Positions 1 to 6,911 of a DNA stretch of 10,754 nucleotides are shown here, in pieces. The notes beneath the pieces are model-generated. The model saw only the letters and a program-made list of their open reading frames with translations, was not told where the DNA came from and ran no database searches. Position 1 is the stretch's first letter. The number at the start of each line of letters is the position of its first letter. Source of the stretch: Chloroflexota bacterium (GTDB taxonomy: Bacteria > Chloroflexota > Anaerolineae > Anaerolineales > DRMV01); assembly GCA_013153335.1 (NCBI GenBank), contig JAADEP010000018.1, positions 1 to 10,754 of the forward strand, read 5' to 3'. The translations under genes were made by a program, and so were the position numbers.

Positions 1-161
1 GCGTGCCGCAGGTGCCGCGGGCTGGAAGCCCGCGGCTAGGATAAAATTGCGCGTAAATTATCCGACCCAGCGCGGGCGTGCGGTGGTAGCGGGCGGTTTT
101 AGCCGCCCGCGAATCAAGCGCGGGTTCAGTCGCCCCGCGGTATGGGGCCATGGGCGCGCTC
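1..161. repeat. Palindromic intergenic repeat, copy 1 of 2
   Basis: First unit of a tandem duplication with a 161-bp period. Bases 1-87 recur without a mismatch at 162-248; bases 88-161 match the second copy only loosely. The unit holds two GC-rich palindromes. The first is a perfect 10-bp stem at 14-23 and 27-36 with a 3-base loop (GGA). The second is a perfect 8-bp stem at 89-96 and 103-110 with a 6-base loop. An AT-richer stretch (about 41-62) lies between them. It is noncoding and resembles REP or small palindromic intergenic elements; the family was not identified. The unit may begin upstream of the window. Confidence 0.85.
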
Positions 162-316
162 GCGTGCCGCAGGTGCCGCGGGCTGGAAGCCCGCGGCTAG
201 GATAAAATTGCGCGTAAATTATCCGACCCAGCGCGGGCGTGCGGTGGTGAATTTGTAGCGGGCAGGTTCCGCCGCCCGCGAACCGGACGCGCGGATTCAG
301 CCGCCGCGGCATGGGC
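162..316. repeat. Palindromic intergenic repeat, copy 2 of 2 (diverged right half)
   Basis: Second unit of the tandem repeat. Bases 162-248 are identical to 1-87, including the perfect 10-bp hairpin, now at 175-184 and 188-197. After 248 there is an insertion of about 6 bases (GAATTT). The second palindrome is then degraded: only an outer 6-bp stem (258-263 with 274-279) stays intact. Similarity to copy 1 fades around 316. Perfect identity on the left and divergence on the right suggest either recent conversion of the left half or selection on it. Confidence 0.8.
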
Positions 317-538
317 TTCTACGAGATTTGCCTGCACCCGGCCCGGGGACGAGGAGCCTTCCGCGGTGGGCGAAACTCCTTTGCGTAGTGAATGACTTTT
401 GAAATATTCAGGCTACACGCAGTGCGCCCGCCTGCAAGCAATCCCTGACAGGACGAACGCCCTAGCAAGCCCTGTCACCTCGAGGCTCACCCCCATAAAG
501 ACAAAACAAGATGGACGGCTATCCGCAGTCCGGACAGG
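317..538. other. Intergenic stretch downstream of cobT, no gene seen
   Basis: No convincing coding sequence, RNA gene or promoter is visible. The short plus-strand open frames here run into the antisense of cobT and lack family-like content. An inverted repeat (TGACAGG at 446-452, CCTGTCA at 471-477, 18-base loop) lies about 60 bp beyond the cobT stop codon and could help end that transcript. It has no T-tract on the minus strand, so I do not call a terminator. Confidence 0.5.
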
Positions 539-1597
539 CTACGCTTCGGCCTCCGAAACGCCAGCCTCGGCAAAGGTCGCCATTTCGTTGTGCAAGCGAC
601 ACGCGGCTTCCACCACGGCCAAGGCGACAGCCGCGCCCGTGCCTTCGCCCAAACGCATGCCGAGCTGCAACAAGGGCTCGAGGCCTAAATGCGCGAGCAT
701 AAGGCCGTGCCCGCCTTCTGCCGAACGATGCCCGGGGATCAAATAATCCCGCACCCGGGGCGCCAGCGCGGTCGCGACCAAAGCCGCCGCAGTCGCAATA
801 AAGCCGTCCAACATCACCGGAACCCGACGCGCGGCCGCGGCCAACATCGCCCCGGCCAGAGCCGCAATCTCGAGCCCGCCCACCGCCGCCAGCACCGCGA
901 CCGGATCGCGCGGGTCGGGCTGGTGCAGGGCCAACGCGCGTTCGATCACCGCGCGCTTGCGCGCGAGGCCCGCATCGTCCAAACCCGTGCCCCGGCCAAC
1001 CAAACGTTCGACCGGCTGGCCCGTAAAAACTGCGGCCAACGCAGTCGCAGGCGTGGTATTGCCAATGCCCATCTCGCCCAAAACCAAAACGTCCATGCCC
1101 GCTTCCGCGGCTGCCCGCTCAACCGCGCGCACGCCCACGTCCAGCGCGGCCTCGGCTTCTTCACGCCGCATCGCGGGCTCGCGCGCGATGTTCCCCGTCC
1201 CGCGGCGTACTTTCTCGATCCACAACCCGGGATGCTCGGGCAGGTCCGCATCCACGCCCACATCCACAACCCAAAGCCGCGCCTGCTGCCAGCGAGCCAG
1301 CACCGAGATGGCCGCCCCACCGCGTAAAAAGTTCAACACCATCTGCGCGGTCACTTCCGAGGGATAGGGACTCACCCCCTCCGCAGTCACGCCGTGATCC
1401 CCGGCCATCACCAAAAAGACCTTGCGTTGCACCCGCGGCCGCGGGGTGGCCTGAATGCCGGCCAAATGCACGGCCACGTCTTCCAGACGGCCCAAGCTCC
1501 CCGGCGGCTTGGTCAACTGCTGCTGCCGGTTGCGCGCGTGCACCATGGCCGCTTCATCCAACCGCGGGATGCGCGTGCGCAAATCAGACCAACGCAT
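539..1597 (-). CDS. cobT: Nicotinate-nucleotide--dimethylbenzimidazole phosphoribosyltransferase
   Basis: CobT transfers the phosphoribosyl group of nicotinate mononucleotide to a lower-ligand base (classically 5,6-dimethylbenzimidazole). This makes the alpha-ribazole phosphate used to build the nucleotide loop of cobamides; it is cytosolic. The 352-residue length matches the family. Visible motifs are KPPGSLGRLE (30-39), AGDHGV (65-70) followed by GVSPYPSEVT, GEMGIGNTT (174-182), GRGTGLDD (201-208), IPGHRSAEGGH (287-297) and GEGTGAA (317-323). E318 falls where the family's catalytic glutamate lies. The open frame continues 110 codons upstream, but that part is antisense-frame shadow of the ATPase gene. 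The ATG at 1597 has GGGAGGG just upstream and lies 2 bases after the ATPase stop, which implies translational coupling. It is the last gene of its transcript. Confidence 0.96.
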   Translation of the reverse strand: MRWSDLRTRIPRLDEAAMVHARNRQQQLTKPPGSLGRLEDVAVHLAGIQATPRPRVQRKVFLVMAGDHGVTAEGVSPYPSEVTAQMVLNFLRGGAAISVLARWQQARLWVVDVGVDADLPEHPGLWIEKVRRGTGNIAREPAMRREEAEAALDVGVRAVERAAAEAGMDVLVLGEMGIGNTTPATALAAVFTGQPVERLVGRGTGLDDAGLARKRAVIERALALHQPDPRDPVAVLAAVGGLEIAALAGAMLAAAARRVPVMLDGFIATAAALVATALAPRVRDYLIPGHRSAEGGHGLMLAHLGLEPLLQLGMRLGEGTGAAVALAVVEAACRLHNEMATFAEAGVSEAEA

Positions 1598-1599
1598 GG

Positions 1600-2433
1600 C
1601 TACCCTCCCGTTGCTTCGTGGGATGACGCGCGAGGTTCCGGCCCGGCTTCTGGCACCCAGGTTGCGTCCCAGGCCGTGGGCACGAAGACCGGGCGATCGG
1701 GGTACGGAAGCACCTCCACCACGACGCCATACACCTGGGCGATGCGCTCGGGCGTGAGCACCTGCCGCGGTGGCCCGGCCGCGACCACCCGACCCTGCTG
1801 CAACAGCACGATTTGATCCGCAAACCACGCGGCCTGGTTCAAGTCGTGCAACACCACCAGAACCGCGCGGCCATGCCGATGCGCCTGGGCCCGAGCCAGG
1901 TCCAACATCGCGAGCTGGTACCGCCAATCCAAATGCGTGGTCGGCTCGTCAAACAGCAGGACCGGCGCGTCTTGCGCCAGCGCGCGCGCGATCCACACCC
2001 GTTGCCGCTCGCCCCCCGAGAGCGCGGCCAAGGGCCGGTGAGCCATCGCTTGCAACCCCACCGCGGCCAACGCGCGACGGACGTGCTGCCAGTCCTCAGG
2101 CCGGGCTTGCCCCCACCAGGGCATGTACGCGGTGCGGCCCATGAGCACGGCCTGGGCCACGGTGAAGTCAGGGGGCCACACCGGGTTTTGGGGGATGACC
2201 GCGAGCAGCCGGGCGCGAGCTCGGGGCGAAAGGCGAAGGAGATCCCGGCCCTGCCAGGTGACTTGACCCCGTCGTGGCAGCACCCGCCCGGTAAGGGCGC
2301 GGATCAGGGTCGTTTTGCCCGCGCCGTTGGGGCCCAAGACCGCGACCAGCTGGCCCGGAGCCACATCCAACGAGACACCGTGCAACACCTGCCTCGAGGC
2401 ATAGCCAGCCTCGAGGTCCCGGACGGAAAGCAT
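1600..2433 (-). CDS. ABC transporter ATP-binding protein, FecCD/BtuCD importer type
   Basis: Cytoplasmic ATPase subunit of a metal-chelate importer (iron-siderophore, haem or cobalamin class), 277 residues. Motifs, numbered from the chosen start: Walker A GPNGAGKTT (about 34-42), Q-loop in VIPQNP, signature LSGGERQRVWIARAL, Walker B VLLFDEPTTHLD and the H-loop histidine in VVLHDLNQA. LRLSPRARARLLAVIPQ and MGRTAYMPWWG are typical of the FecE/BtuD/HmuV group. A TTG start at 2448 is possible, but GAGGAAGG sits ideally before the ATG at 2433. Coupling to cobT suggests corrinoid uptake (BtuD-like). Substrate is inferred from that neighbour only. The cognate permease and binding protein are absent from the window, so they must be encoded elsewhere. 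Confidence 0.93.
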   Translation of the reverse strand: MLSVRDLEAGYASRQVLHGVSLDVAPGQLVAVLGPNGAGKTTLIRALTGRVLPRRGQVTWQGRDLLRLSPRARARLLAVIPQNPVWPPDFTVAQAVLMGRTAYMPWWGQARPEDWQHVRRALAAVGLQAMAHRPLAALSGGERQRVWIARALAQDAPVLLFDEPTTHLDWRYQLAMLDLARAQAHRHGRAVLVVLHDLNQAAWFADQIVLLQQGRVVAAGPPRQVLTPERIAQVYGVVVEVLPYPDRPVFVPTAWDATWVPEAGPEPRASSHEATGG

Positions 2434-2482
2434 CGCGCCCTTCCTCAAAAAGTCATTGCAACGCGAGAAACGGGATGCCCTG

Positions 2483-2491
2483 ATGATACCA
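2483..2491 (-). promoter_or_regulatory. Possible extended -10 element for the ATPase-cobT pair
   Basis: Read on the minus strand this is TGG-TATCAT, an extended -10 type sequence in the 66-bp gap before the ATPase gene, giving a leader of roughly 40 bases. No good -35 hexamer lies 17 bases upstream. Transcription from the upstream CAP/LysM gene is the alternative, because no terminator separates them. Confidence 0.3.
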
Positions 2492-2499
2492 GAAACCGC

Positions 2500-3657
2500 T
2501 CAGCCCCGGTGCCGCAGACTAAGGCCATAGCCCGCGGCCGCCAAAAGCAGCCCCGAAGCCGCCGCGGCCAGCACCCAGCCTGGCGGCGAGGCGTCGGCTG
2601 ACGTTGAGTCAGTCGACCGCGCGGTCGGCGTCTGGGTCAGCGAGGCCTCCGCGCGCGGGCTCGGCGTCCGCGTGACCCGGGCCGCCAACGGTGTGCCCAC
2701 GCGCGCGAACGGGGTCGGCGACGGCGGCGGGGCCGAGGGCGTGGGGCTCGCGGGCGTCTGCGGCGGCACGATGATGAGCTGCTGCCCGACCTGGAGCAGG
2801 CTGTGCTCGGTCAGACCGTTGTAACGCAGCAAGTCTTCCAGGGGCACACGGTAGGATAGCGCGATCATGAGCAGGGTTTGCCCGCGGCGGACCGTGTGAA
2901 TCACCGCGCCATCCGCGCGCGGGGTAGCGGGGATCACGGGCTCGTACGGCAAGGTGGGCGTCGGCGAAGGCAGGGGTGGCGGGGTCGCGGTGGCCGTGGG
3001 GAGGAATTCGGGCGGTGGACCCTGGCCGGCCACACCCGCGGCAACCAGGGTGTAATACACCCGGCCATCTGCCCGCCGCGCGCACCCCGCGCCCACGTGG
3101 ATGTATTGCGGCGCGGTCAAGGTGTGATAATGGGGCGCGGACGGAACCCAAATTTCGATCGCGCGCTGGGGCGTCATCTGATAGCCCCAAGCGATGTTTT
3201 CTGAAACGTACACGTACGACGCGCCCTGGCCATACCCCGCGGCCTTGACCCGATCTGCGGGCCGCGAGCCGCCCGGGCCAATATGCGTGCCCTGTCCAAT
3301 TTCAGCCTGGTATTGGCTGTGAGCCTGCGCGACCTGCATGAGGATCGGATGCGTTTCAAACGGGGCCTGCCCCGCGGACGTACGTACTTGGTTCGCGAGC
3401 GCGATCAAGGTCGAGACGTCTTGGGACGGGCACGCCTCGGCCGCCAAAGGGGCAGCCTGCACGGCTTCAGGTAACGCCCCGCCCAGCCAACCGAGCGCCG
3501 CTCCCAAGCTGAGCATTCCGGCCAGCACGATGAGCCCCACGCGGCGCGTCCGCCTCAACGCCCCGAGGGCTTTATGGGACGAGGGCAATGCCGAATAAGC
3601 ACGAAGCCCGCCTAACTTGCGTTGGAAGGCCGACCGTCGCACACGATACCTTCGCAA
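2500..3657 (-). CDS. Membrane-anchored CAP (SCP/PR-1) domain and LysM protein
   Basis: Predicted extracytoplasmic protein of 385 residues. Order: basic N-region, hydrophobic signal/anchor segment (about 39-62, GLIVLAGMLSLGAALGWLGG), CAP domain (about 80-210), Pro/Thr linker (214-240), one LysM domain (about 253-298, IHTVRRGQTLLMIALSYRV to GQQLIIVPP), a second Pro/Ser/Thr linker (299-358) and a C-terminal membrane helix (361-380) with a basic tail RHRG. CAP hallmarks are TH at 124-125, SENIAWG (152-158) and HYHTL (176-180). LysM binds peptidoglycan-type glycans; bacterial CAP domains are of uncertain function. The open frame reaches a TTG at 3744, but the TTG at 3657 follows GGAGGAGG with 5-base spacing, so I start there. 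A TTG further in, closer to the signal segment, is possible. No enzymatic role can be assigned. Confidence 0.85.
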   Translation of the reverse strand: MRRYRVRRSAFQRKLGGLRAYSALPSSHKALGALRRTRRVGLIVLAGMLSLGAALGWLGGALPEAVQAAPLAAEACPSQDVSTLIALANQVRTSAGQAPFETHPILMQVAQAHSQYQAEIGQGTHIGPGGSRPADRVKAAGYGQGASYVYVSENIAWGYQMTPQRAIEIWVPSAPHYHTLTAPQYIHVGAGCARRADGRVYYTLVAAGVAGQGPPPEFLPTATATPPPLPSPTPTLPYEPVIPATPRADGAVIHTVRRGQTLLMIALSYRVPLEDLLRYNGLTEHSLLQVGQQLIIVPPQTPASPTPSAPPPSPTPFARVGTPLAARVTRTPSPRAEASLTQTPTARSTDSTSADASPPGWVLAAAASGLLLAAAGYGLSLRHRG

Positions 3658-3861
3658 GCGCTCCTCCTCCAAATCCCCAGCGGGGCTCTCGATTGTATCA
3701 CCGGAACCGTACGCGGCGCGAGCGCGCGGATGCCCCTTCGTCAAACCCTACGGGCACGTCCTCGGTGAGTCGCGCGGGCCGACGTCGCGGTACAGGGGCG
3801 TACGAGCCAATTTGGCCGCGCTTGAACCGCGCAGGGCTGGTAAACTAATAAGGAACCCTAA
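3658..3861. promoter_or_regulatory. Divergent intergenic region between the CAP/LysM gene and the aminotransferase
   Basis: About 200 bp that must hold the start signals of two opposite transcripts. On the minus side GGAGGAGG (3663-3670) serves the TTG start, with a TACAAT-like -10 further upstream that lacks a clear -35. On the plus side AAGGA (3850-3854) lies 7 bases before the ATG at 3862. TTGAAC (3822-3827) and TAATAA (3846-3851) are 18 bases apart but overlap the ribosome binding site, so I do not call them a promoter. No hairpin or repeat stands out. Confidence 0.5.
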
Positions 3862-5064
3862 ATGCTCGAGGCAAAGATGCAGCCTGCGGATCGGATTGCC
3901 GACTTGAAGCCTTATTACTTCGCCCAGGTTGGGCGGCAAATCCAACAAATGCGCTCGCAGGGGATTGACGTGGTGCGCATGGACATCGGCGCACCTGACC
4001 TACCCCCGCCCGACTTCGTCATTCAAGCCATGGTCGAATCGGCCCGGCGGCCGGATCGCCACACGTATCAACCGTATGGCGGAACGCCCGGGTACCGCCG
4101 CGCGTGGGCCCAATACTACCAACGGCGCTTCGGAGCGAGCTTTGACCCCCAGACCCAAGTGGTGGGGCTGATCGGGTCGAAGGAAGGCATCTTCCACCTG
4201 ACGCAGGCGCTGATCAACCCCGGGGATGTGGTCTTGGTGCCGGACCCGGGGTATTCGGCCTACGCGCCCTCGGCCCGCATCGCGGGCGGCCAGGTGTATT
4301 ACATGCCCCTGCGCGCGGAGCACGGCTACTTCCCTGACCTGGACGCCATTCCGCCGGATATTCGCCGCCGCGCGAAGCTGATGTGGCTCAACTACCCCAA
4401 CAACCCTACCGGCGCGACCATCACGCGCGAGCACCTCGAACGGGCCGTGGCCTTCGCGCGCGAGCACCGCATCCTGCTGGCCCATGACGCCGCGTACGTG
4501 GATGTTGTGCTCGACCCCGACGCCGAATCCCCGCCCAGTGTGTTTCAAATTCCCGGCGCGGTCGAGGTCGCGGTGGAATTCAACTCGCTTTCAAAACGAG
4601 CCAACATGGCCGGATGGCGTTTGGGCGTAGCCGTGGGAAACGCGACCGCGCTGCGCTATCTCTTCCTCTACAAAAGTCAGGTCGACTCGTCGCATTTCGG
4701 CCCTTTGATGGACGCGGCCGAGATCGCGCTCAACGACCCACGTATGGCCGGATGGATTTCCACGCGGAACGCGATCTACCGCAGCCGACGAGACCGCATT
4801 TTGGCCCTGCTGAACGAACTGGGCCTGAAGGCCGCGCGCCCCCGCGCGGGGATGTACATCTGGGCCCAGCTGCCGCCCGGGGTCGAAAGCCTCGCGTTCA
4901 CCCAGGCGCTGCTGCAGCACCATCACGTGAGCTGGGCCCCGGGTCGCATCTTCGGGCCGCACGGTGAAGGTTATGTACGCATTTCCCTGGGCGTGCCCGA
5001 CGACGCGCTGGACCGAGCCCTCGCGCGCTTGCGCGCAGCCCAGACCTTACCCGGCTTGGCTTAG
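3862..5064 (+). CDS. PLP-dependent class I/II aminotransferase (aspartate/DapL-like)
   Basis: Fold-type I aminotransferase of 400 residues, the usual length; cytosolic. It moves an amino group between an amino acid and a 2-oxo acid using pyridoxal phosphate. Key sites are GSKEGI (105-110, phosphate region), NYPNNPTG (177-184) with the PLP-contacting Asn181, HDAAY (208-212) with Asp209 facing the pyridine nitrogen, SLSKRANMAGWRLG (242-255) with the Schiff-base Lys245, and Arg373 in YVRISLG for the substrate carboxylate. SLSK-NMAGWR is the group often annotated as LL-diaminopimelate or aspartate aminotransferase; the substrate cannot be fixed from sequence alone. A second in-frame ATG at 3877 follows GAGG and is a possible start. 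It is the first gene of the operon with hflX, 28 bp upstream of it. Confidence 0.93.
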   Translation: MLEAKMQPADRIADLKPYYFAQVGRQIQQMRSQGIDVVRMDIGAPDLPPPDFVIQAMVESARRPDRHTYQPYGGTPGYRRAWAQYYQRRFGASFDPQTQVVGLIGSKEGIFHLTQALINPGDVVLVPDPGYSAYAPSARIAGGQVYYMPLRAEHGYFPDLDAIPPDIRRRAKLMWLNYPNNPTGATITREHLERAVAFAREHRILLAHDAAYVDVVLDPDAESPPSVFQIPGAVEVAVEFNSLSKRANMAGWRLGVAVGNATALRYLFLYKSQVDSSHFGPLMDAAEIALNDPRMAGWISTRNAIYRSRRDRILALLNELGLKAARPRAGMYIWAQLPPGVESLAFTQALLQHHHVSWAPGRIFGPHGEGYVRISLGVPDDALDRALARLRAAQTLPGLA

Positions 5065-5076
5065 CCGATTTCCTGC

Positions 5077-5086
5077 AAGGAGGTGA
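5077..5086 (+). promoter_or_regulatory. Consensus ribosome binding site of hflX
   Basis: AAGGAGGTGA, fully complementary to the usual 16S 3' end, 6 bases before the ATG at 5093. It fixes the hflX start and shows that the gene is strongly translated on its own, although it lies only 28 bp after the aminotransferase. Confidence 0.85.
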
Positions 5087-5092
5087 ACCTGT

Positions 5093-6646
5093 ATGTGGTC
5101 CGAACAGGACGAGGATGCGACGCCGCAAATTTGGTTCGTGGACGAAGACGGGAGCACTCCAATTCCGATCGAAGAAGCTCGAGCTGCGTTGGAGGAAGAA
5201 GAAGCGCGGCCCGCGAACGACGAGGACGAAGCCCTCAAGCAAGGCCGTGTGCCCATCCCCACGCAACAGCCCAAGGAGCGTGCGGTCTTGGTGGGCGTCG
5301 CGTTGCGCAATCGGCCTGGCTTGCTTCCGCTGGAAGAATCGCTGCGCGAGCTGGCCCGATTGGCCGAGACCGCAGGGCTGGAAGTCGTCGGTCAAGTCAC
5401 GCAAAAGCTGAACCGCCCCAACCCCAGCACCTTGGTCGGGAAGGGGAAGCTGGAAGAGATAAAGGCCCTGGTCGAGGAAAAGAAGGCCGACGTGGTCATC
5501 TTCGACGAAGAACTCACGCCCCGCCACCAGCGCGAGCTGGAGAAATTTTTCGGGGAGAAAGTCCGGGTCATCGACCGAACGGTGCTGATTCTGGACATCT
5601 TCGCGCAGCGCGCGCATACCAAAGAAGGCGCGCTGCAGGTCGAGCTTGCGCAACTGGAGTATCGTTTGCCCCGGCTTACGCGCGCTTGGTCACACCTCGA
5701 GCGCCAAGCTGGCGGCGGGAGCGGTCGCGCGGGCCGGGGCGGCGTGGGCTTGCGCGGCCCGGGCGAAAAGCAGCTAGAGCTCGACCGCCGGGAGATCCGT
5801 AAGCGCATTGCGGTGCTCAAGCGAGAATTGGAGAAGGTACGGGCGCATCGGCAGCGTTACCGAGGCCGGCGTCGGAAGAACCGCATCCCCGTGGTCGCGC
5901 TGGTGGGTTATACCAACGCGGGCAAGTCCACCCTGCTCAACCGCTTAAGCGGCGCGAACGTTTATGCCGACGATAAGCTTTTCGCGACCCTCGATCCCAC
6001 GACGCGCCGCGTCGAGCTGCCGGGCGGACACGTCGCGCTGTTCACCGACACAGTCGGCTTTATCCAAAAGCTCCCCACCACCCTGGTCGCGGCCTTTCGT
6101 GCTACGTTGGAAGAGATCGCGGAGGCGGATTTGCTCTTGCACGTCATCGACATTTCCCATCCGCAGGCGCCGGCCCAGGCCGAGGCTGTCATCCGCACCC
6201 TGCGCGAGATCCACGCGGATCACATCCCCATTCTCACCGTGCTCAACAAGATCGACCTGCTGCCCGACCCCGAGGCCGCCCGGGAAGCGGTCAAAGCCTA
6301 TCCCGGAGCTGTAGCCATCTCCGCGCTCACGGGTGAGGGAATACCCGAACTGCTACAAGCGGTCGCGGATCAGCTCTATGCAAACTACACGCCGGTCGAA
6401 GTGTTGCTGCCCTATGACCAGGGGCAACTCTTATCCTTGTTCCATGAATTTGGGCGCATTGACCGGATCGAACACCGCCGCGACGGCGTCCATATCAAAG
6501 GCCGCCTCCCAGGGCGCCTTTTGGCCCGGTTCGCGCCCTTCCTGCAATATCAAGGGCGTCATGAAGGTCGCAATTTGCCCACCGCGGCCCAGACGCCCAT
6601 CGGCGAAGAAGCGACGACCCCGGTATCGGACTCGGCTCCATTGTGA
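5093..6646 (+). CDS. hflX: Ribosome-associated GTPase HflX
   Basis: GTPase that binds the 50S subunit and, in studied bacteria, splits stalled or hibernating 70S ribosomes, notably under heat stress. The protein has 517 residues, longer than E. coli HflX (about 426). Order: an acidic Asp/Glu-rich N-terminal extension (1-55); the HflX N-terminal domain (about 65-200) with LNRPNPSTLVGKGKLEEI and IDRTVLILDIFAQRAHTKEG; the glycine-rich turn and RGPGE (206-225); a basic coiled-coil helix (228-263); the G domain with G1 GYTNAGKST (272-280), TLDPTTR (299-305), G3 DTVGF (319-323), G4 NKID (385-388) and G5 SALTG (410-414); and a C-terminal domain (about 435-490). The last 25 residues look disordered. 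It is the second gene of a five-gene operon, and the next gene starts 15 bp after its stop. Confidence 0.97.
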   Translation: MWSEQDEDATPQIWFVDEDGSTPIPIEEARAALEEEEARPANDEDEALKQGRVPIPTQQPKERAVLVGVALRNRPGLLPLEESLRELARLAETAGLEVVGQVTQKLNRPNPSTLVGKGKLEEIKALVEEKKADVVIFDEELTPRHQRELEKFFGEKVRVIDRTVLILDIFAQRAHTKEGALQVELAQLEYRLPRLTRAWSHLERQAGGGSGRAGRGGVGLRGPGEKQLELDRREIRKRIAVLKRELEKVRAHRQRYRGRRRKNRIPVVALVGYTNAGKSTLLNRLSGANVYADDKLFATLDPTTRRVELPGGHVALFTDTVGFIQKLPTTLVAAFRATLEEIAEADLLLHVIDISHPQAPAQAEAVIRTLREIHADHIPILTVLNKIDLLPDPEAAREAVKAYPGAVAISALTGEGIPELLQAVADQLYANYTPVEVLLPYDQGQLLSLFHEFGRIDRIEHRRDGVHIKGRLPGRLLARFAPFLQYQGRHEGRNLPTAAQTPIGEEATTPVSDSAPL

Positions 6647-6661
6647 ACTGTGAGGTTTGCC

Positions 6662-6910
6662 ATGCCCCGCCATCGTCGCCTCTCATGGCGTGACCGCATC
6701 AACCGCTGGACCGACCAATTGGGCGAGTTCCTGGCTTATCGCAAGGGGCTCCTGCCCATGATCGGTTTGCTGCTCATCGGGCTGGATGGCCTGATCAGCG
6801 TGCTCGGATTGCTCCTGGGTTGGCAAGGGGGGCTCTTCGCGGCCCACTGTTTTCTGGGCCTGGGGGCCTTCTTGGCCATTCTCGGATTTCTGCTCGCGTG
6901 GGCTTTGTGA
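6662..6910 (+). CDS. Small two-helix membrane protein, unknown function
   Basis: Not recognised. 82 residues: a basic N-terminus (PRHRRLSWRDRINRW), an amphipathic stretch to about 30, then two hydrophobic helices (about 31-53 and 58-80) ending in LLAWAL. The positive-inside rule places the N-terminus in the cytoplasm, with both ends inside. The frame opens at a GTG (6650), but the ATG at 6662 has GTGAGG 6 bases upstream. It sits 15 bp after hflX and 1 bp before the pseudouridine synthase, so it is expressed with both. Composition matches its neighbours. Real expression is likely from the tight operon packing. Confidence 0.7.
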   Translation: MPRHRRLSWRDRINRWTDQLGEFLAYRKGLLPMIGLLLIGLDGLISVLGLLLGWQGGLFAAHCFLGLGAFLAILGFLLAWAL

Positions 6911-6911
6911 C

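Noticed and set aside
1..316. CRISPR array
   Set aside because: Only two copies with a 161-bp period and GC-rich internal hairpins; no short evenly spaced repeats with unique spacers and no cas genes.
446..477. Terminator for cobT
   Set aside because: A 7-bp stem with an 18-base loop and no T-tract on the minus strand.
317..538. Cobalamin riboswitch near cobT
   Set aside because: No B12-box or matching core on either strand, and this region is downstream of cobT. The leader of the ATPase-cobT pair is under 70 bp, too short for such a riboswitch.
1598..1927. 110-codon upstream extension of the cobT frame
   Set aside because: It lies entirely inside the ABC ATPase gene in another frame, has Arg/Gly/Ala shadow composition, and CobT homology begins at the ATG at 1597.
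1813..2601. 262-residue plus-strand open frame opposite the ATPase gene
   Set aside because: Its sequence is the reverse complement of a conserved ABC ATPase and has no domain signal of its own.
4898..5653. 251-residue minus-strand open frame opposite the end of the aminotransferase gene and the start of hflX
   Set aside because: It spans two real genes and their intergenic region on the opposite strand; no start signal.
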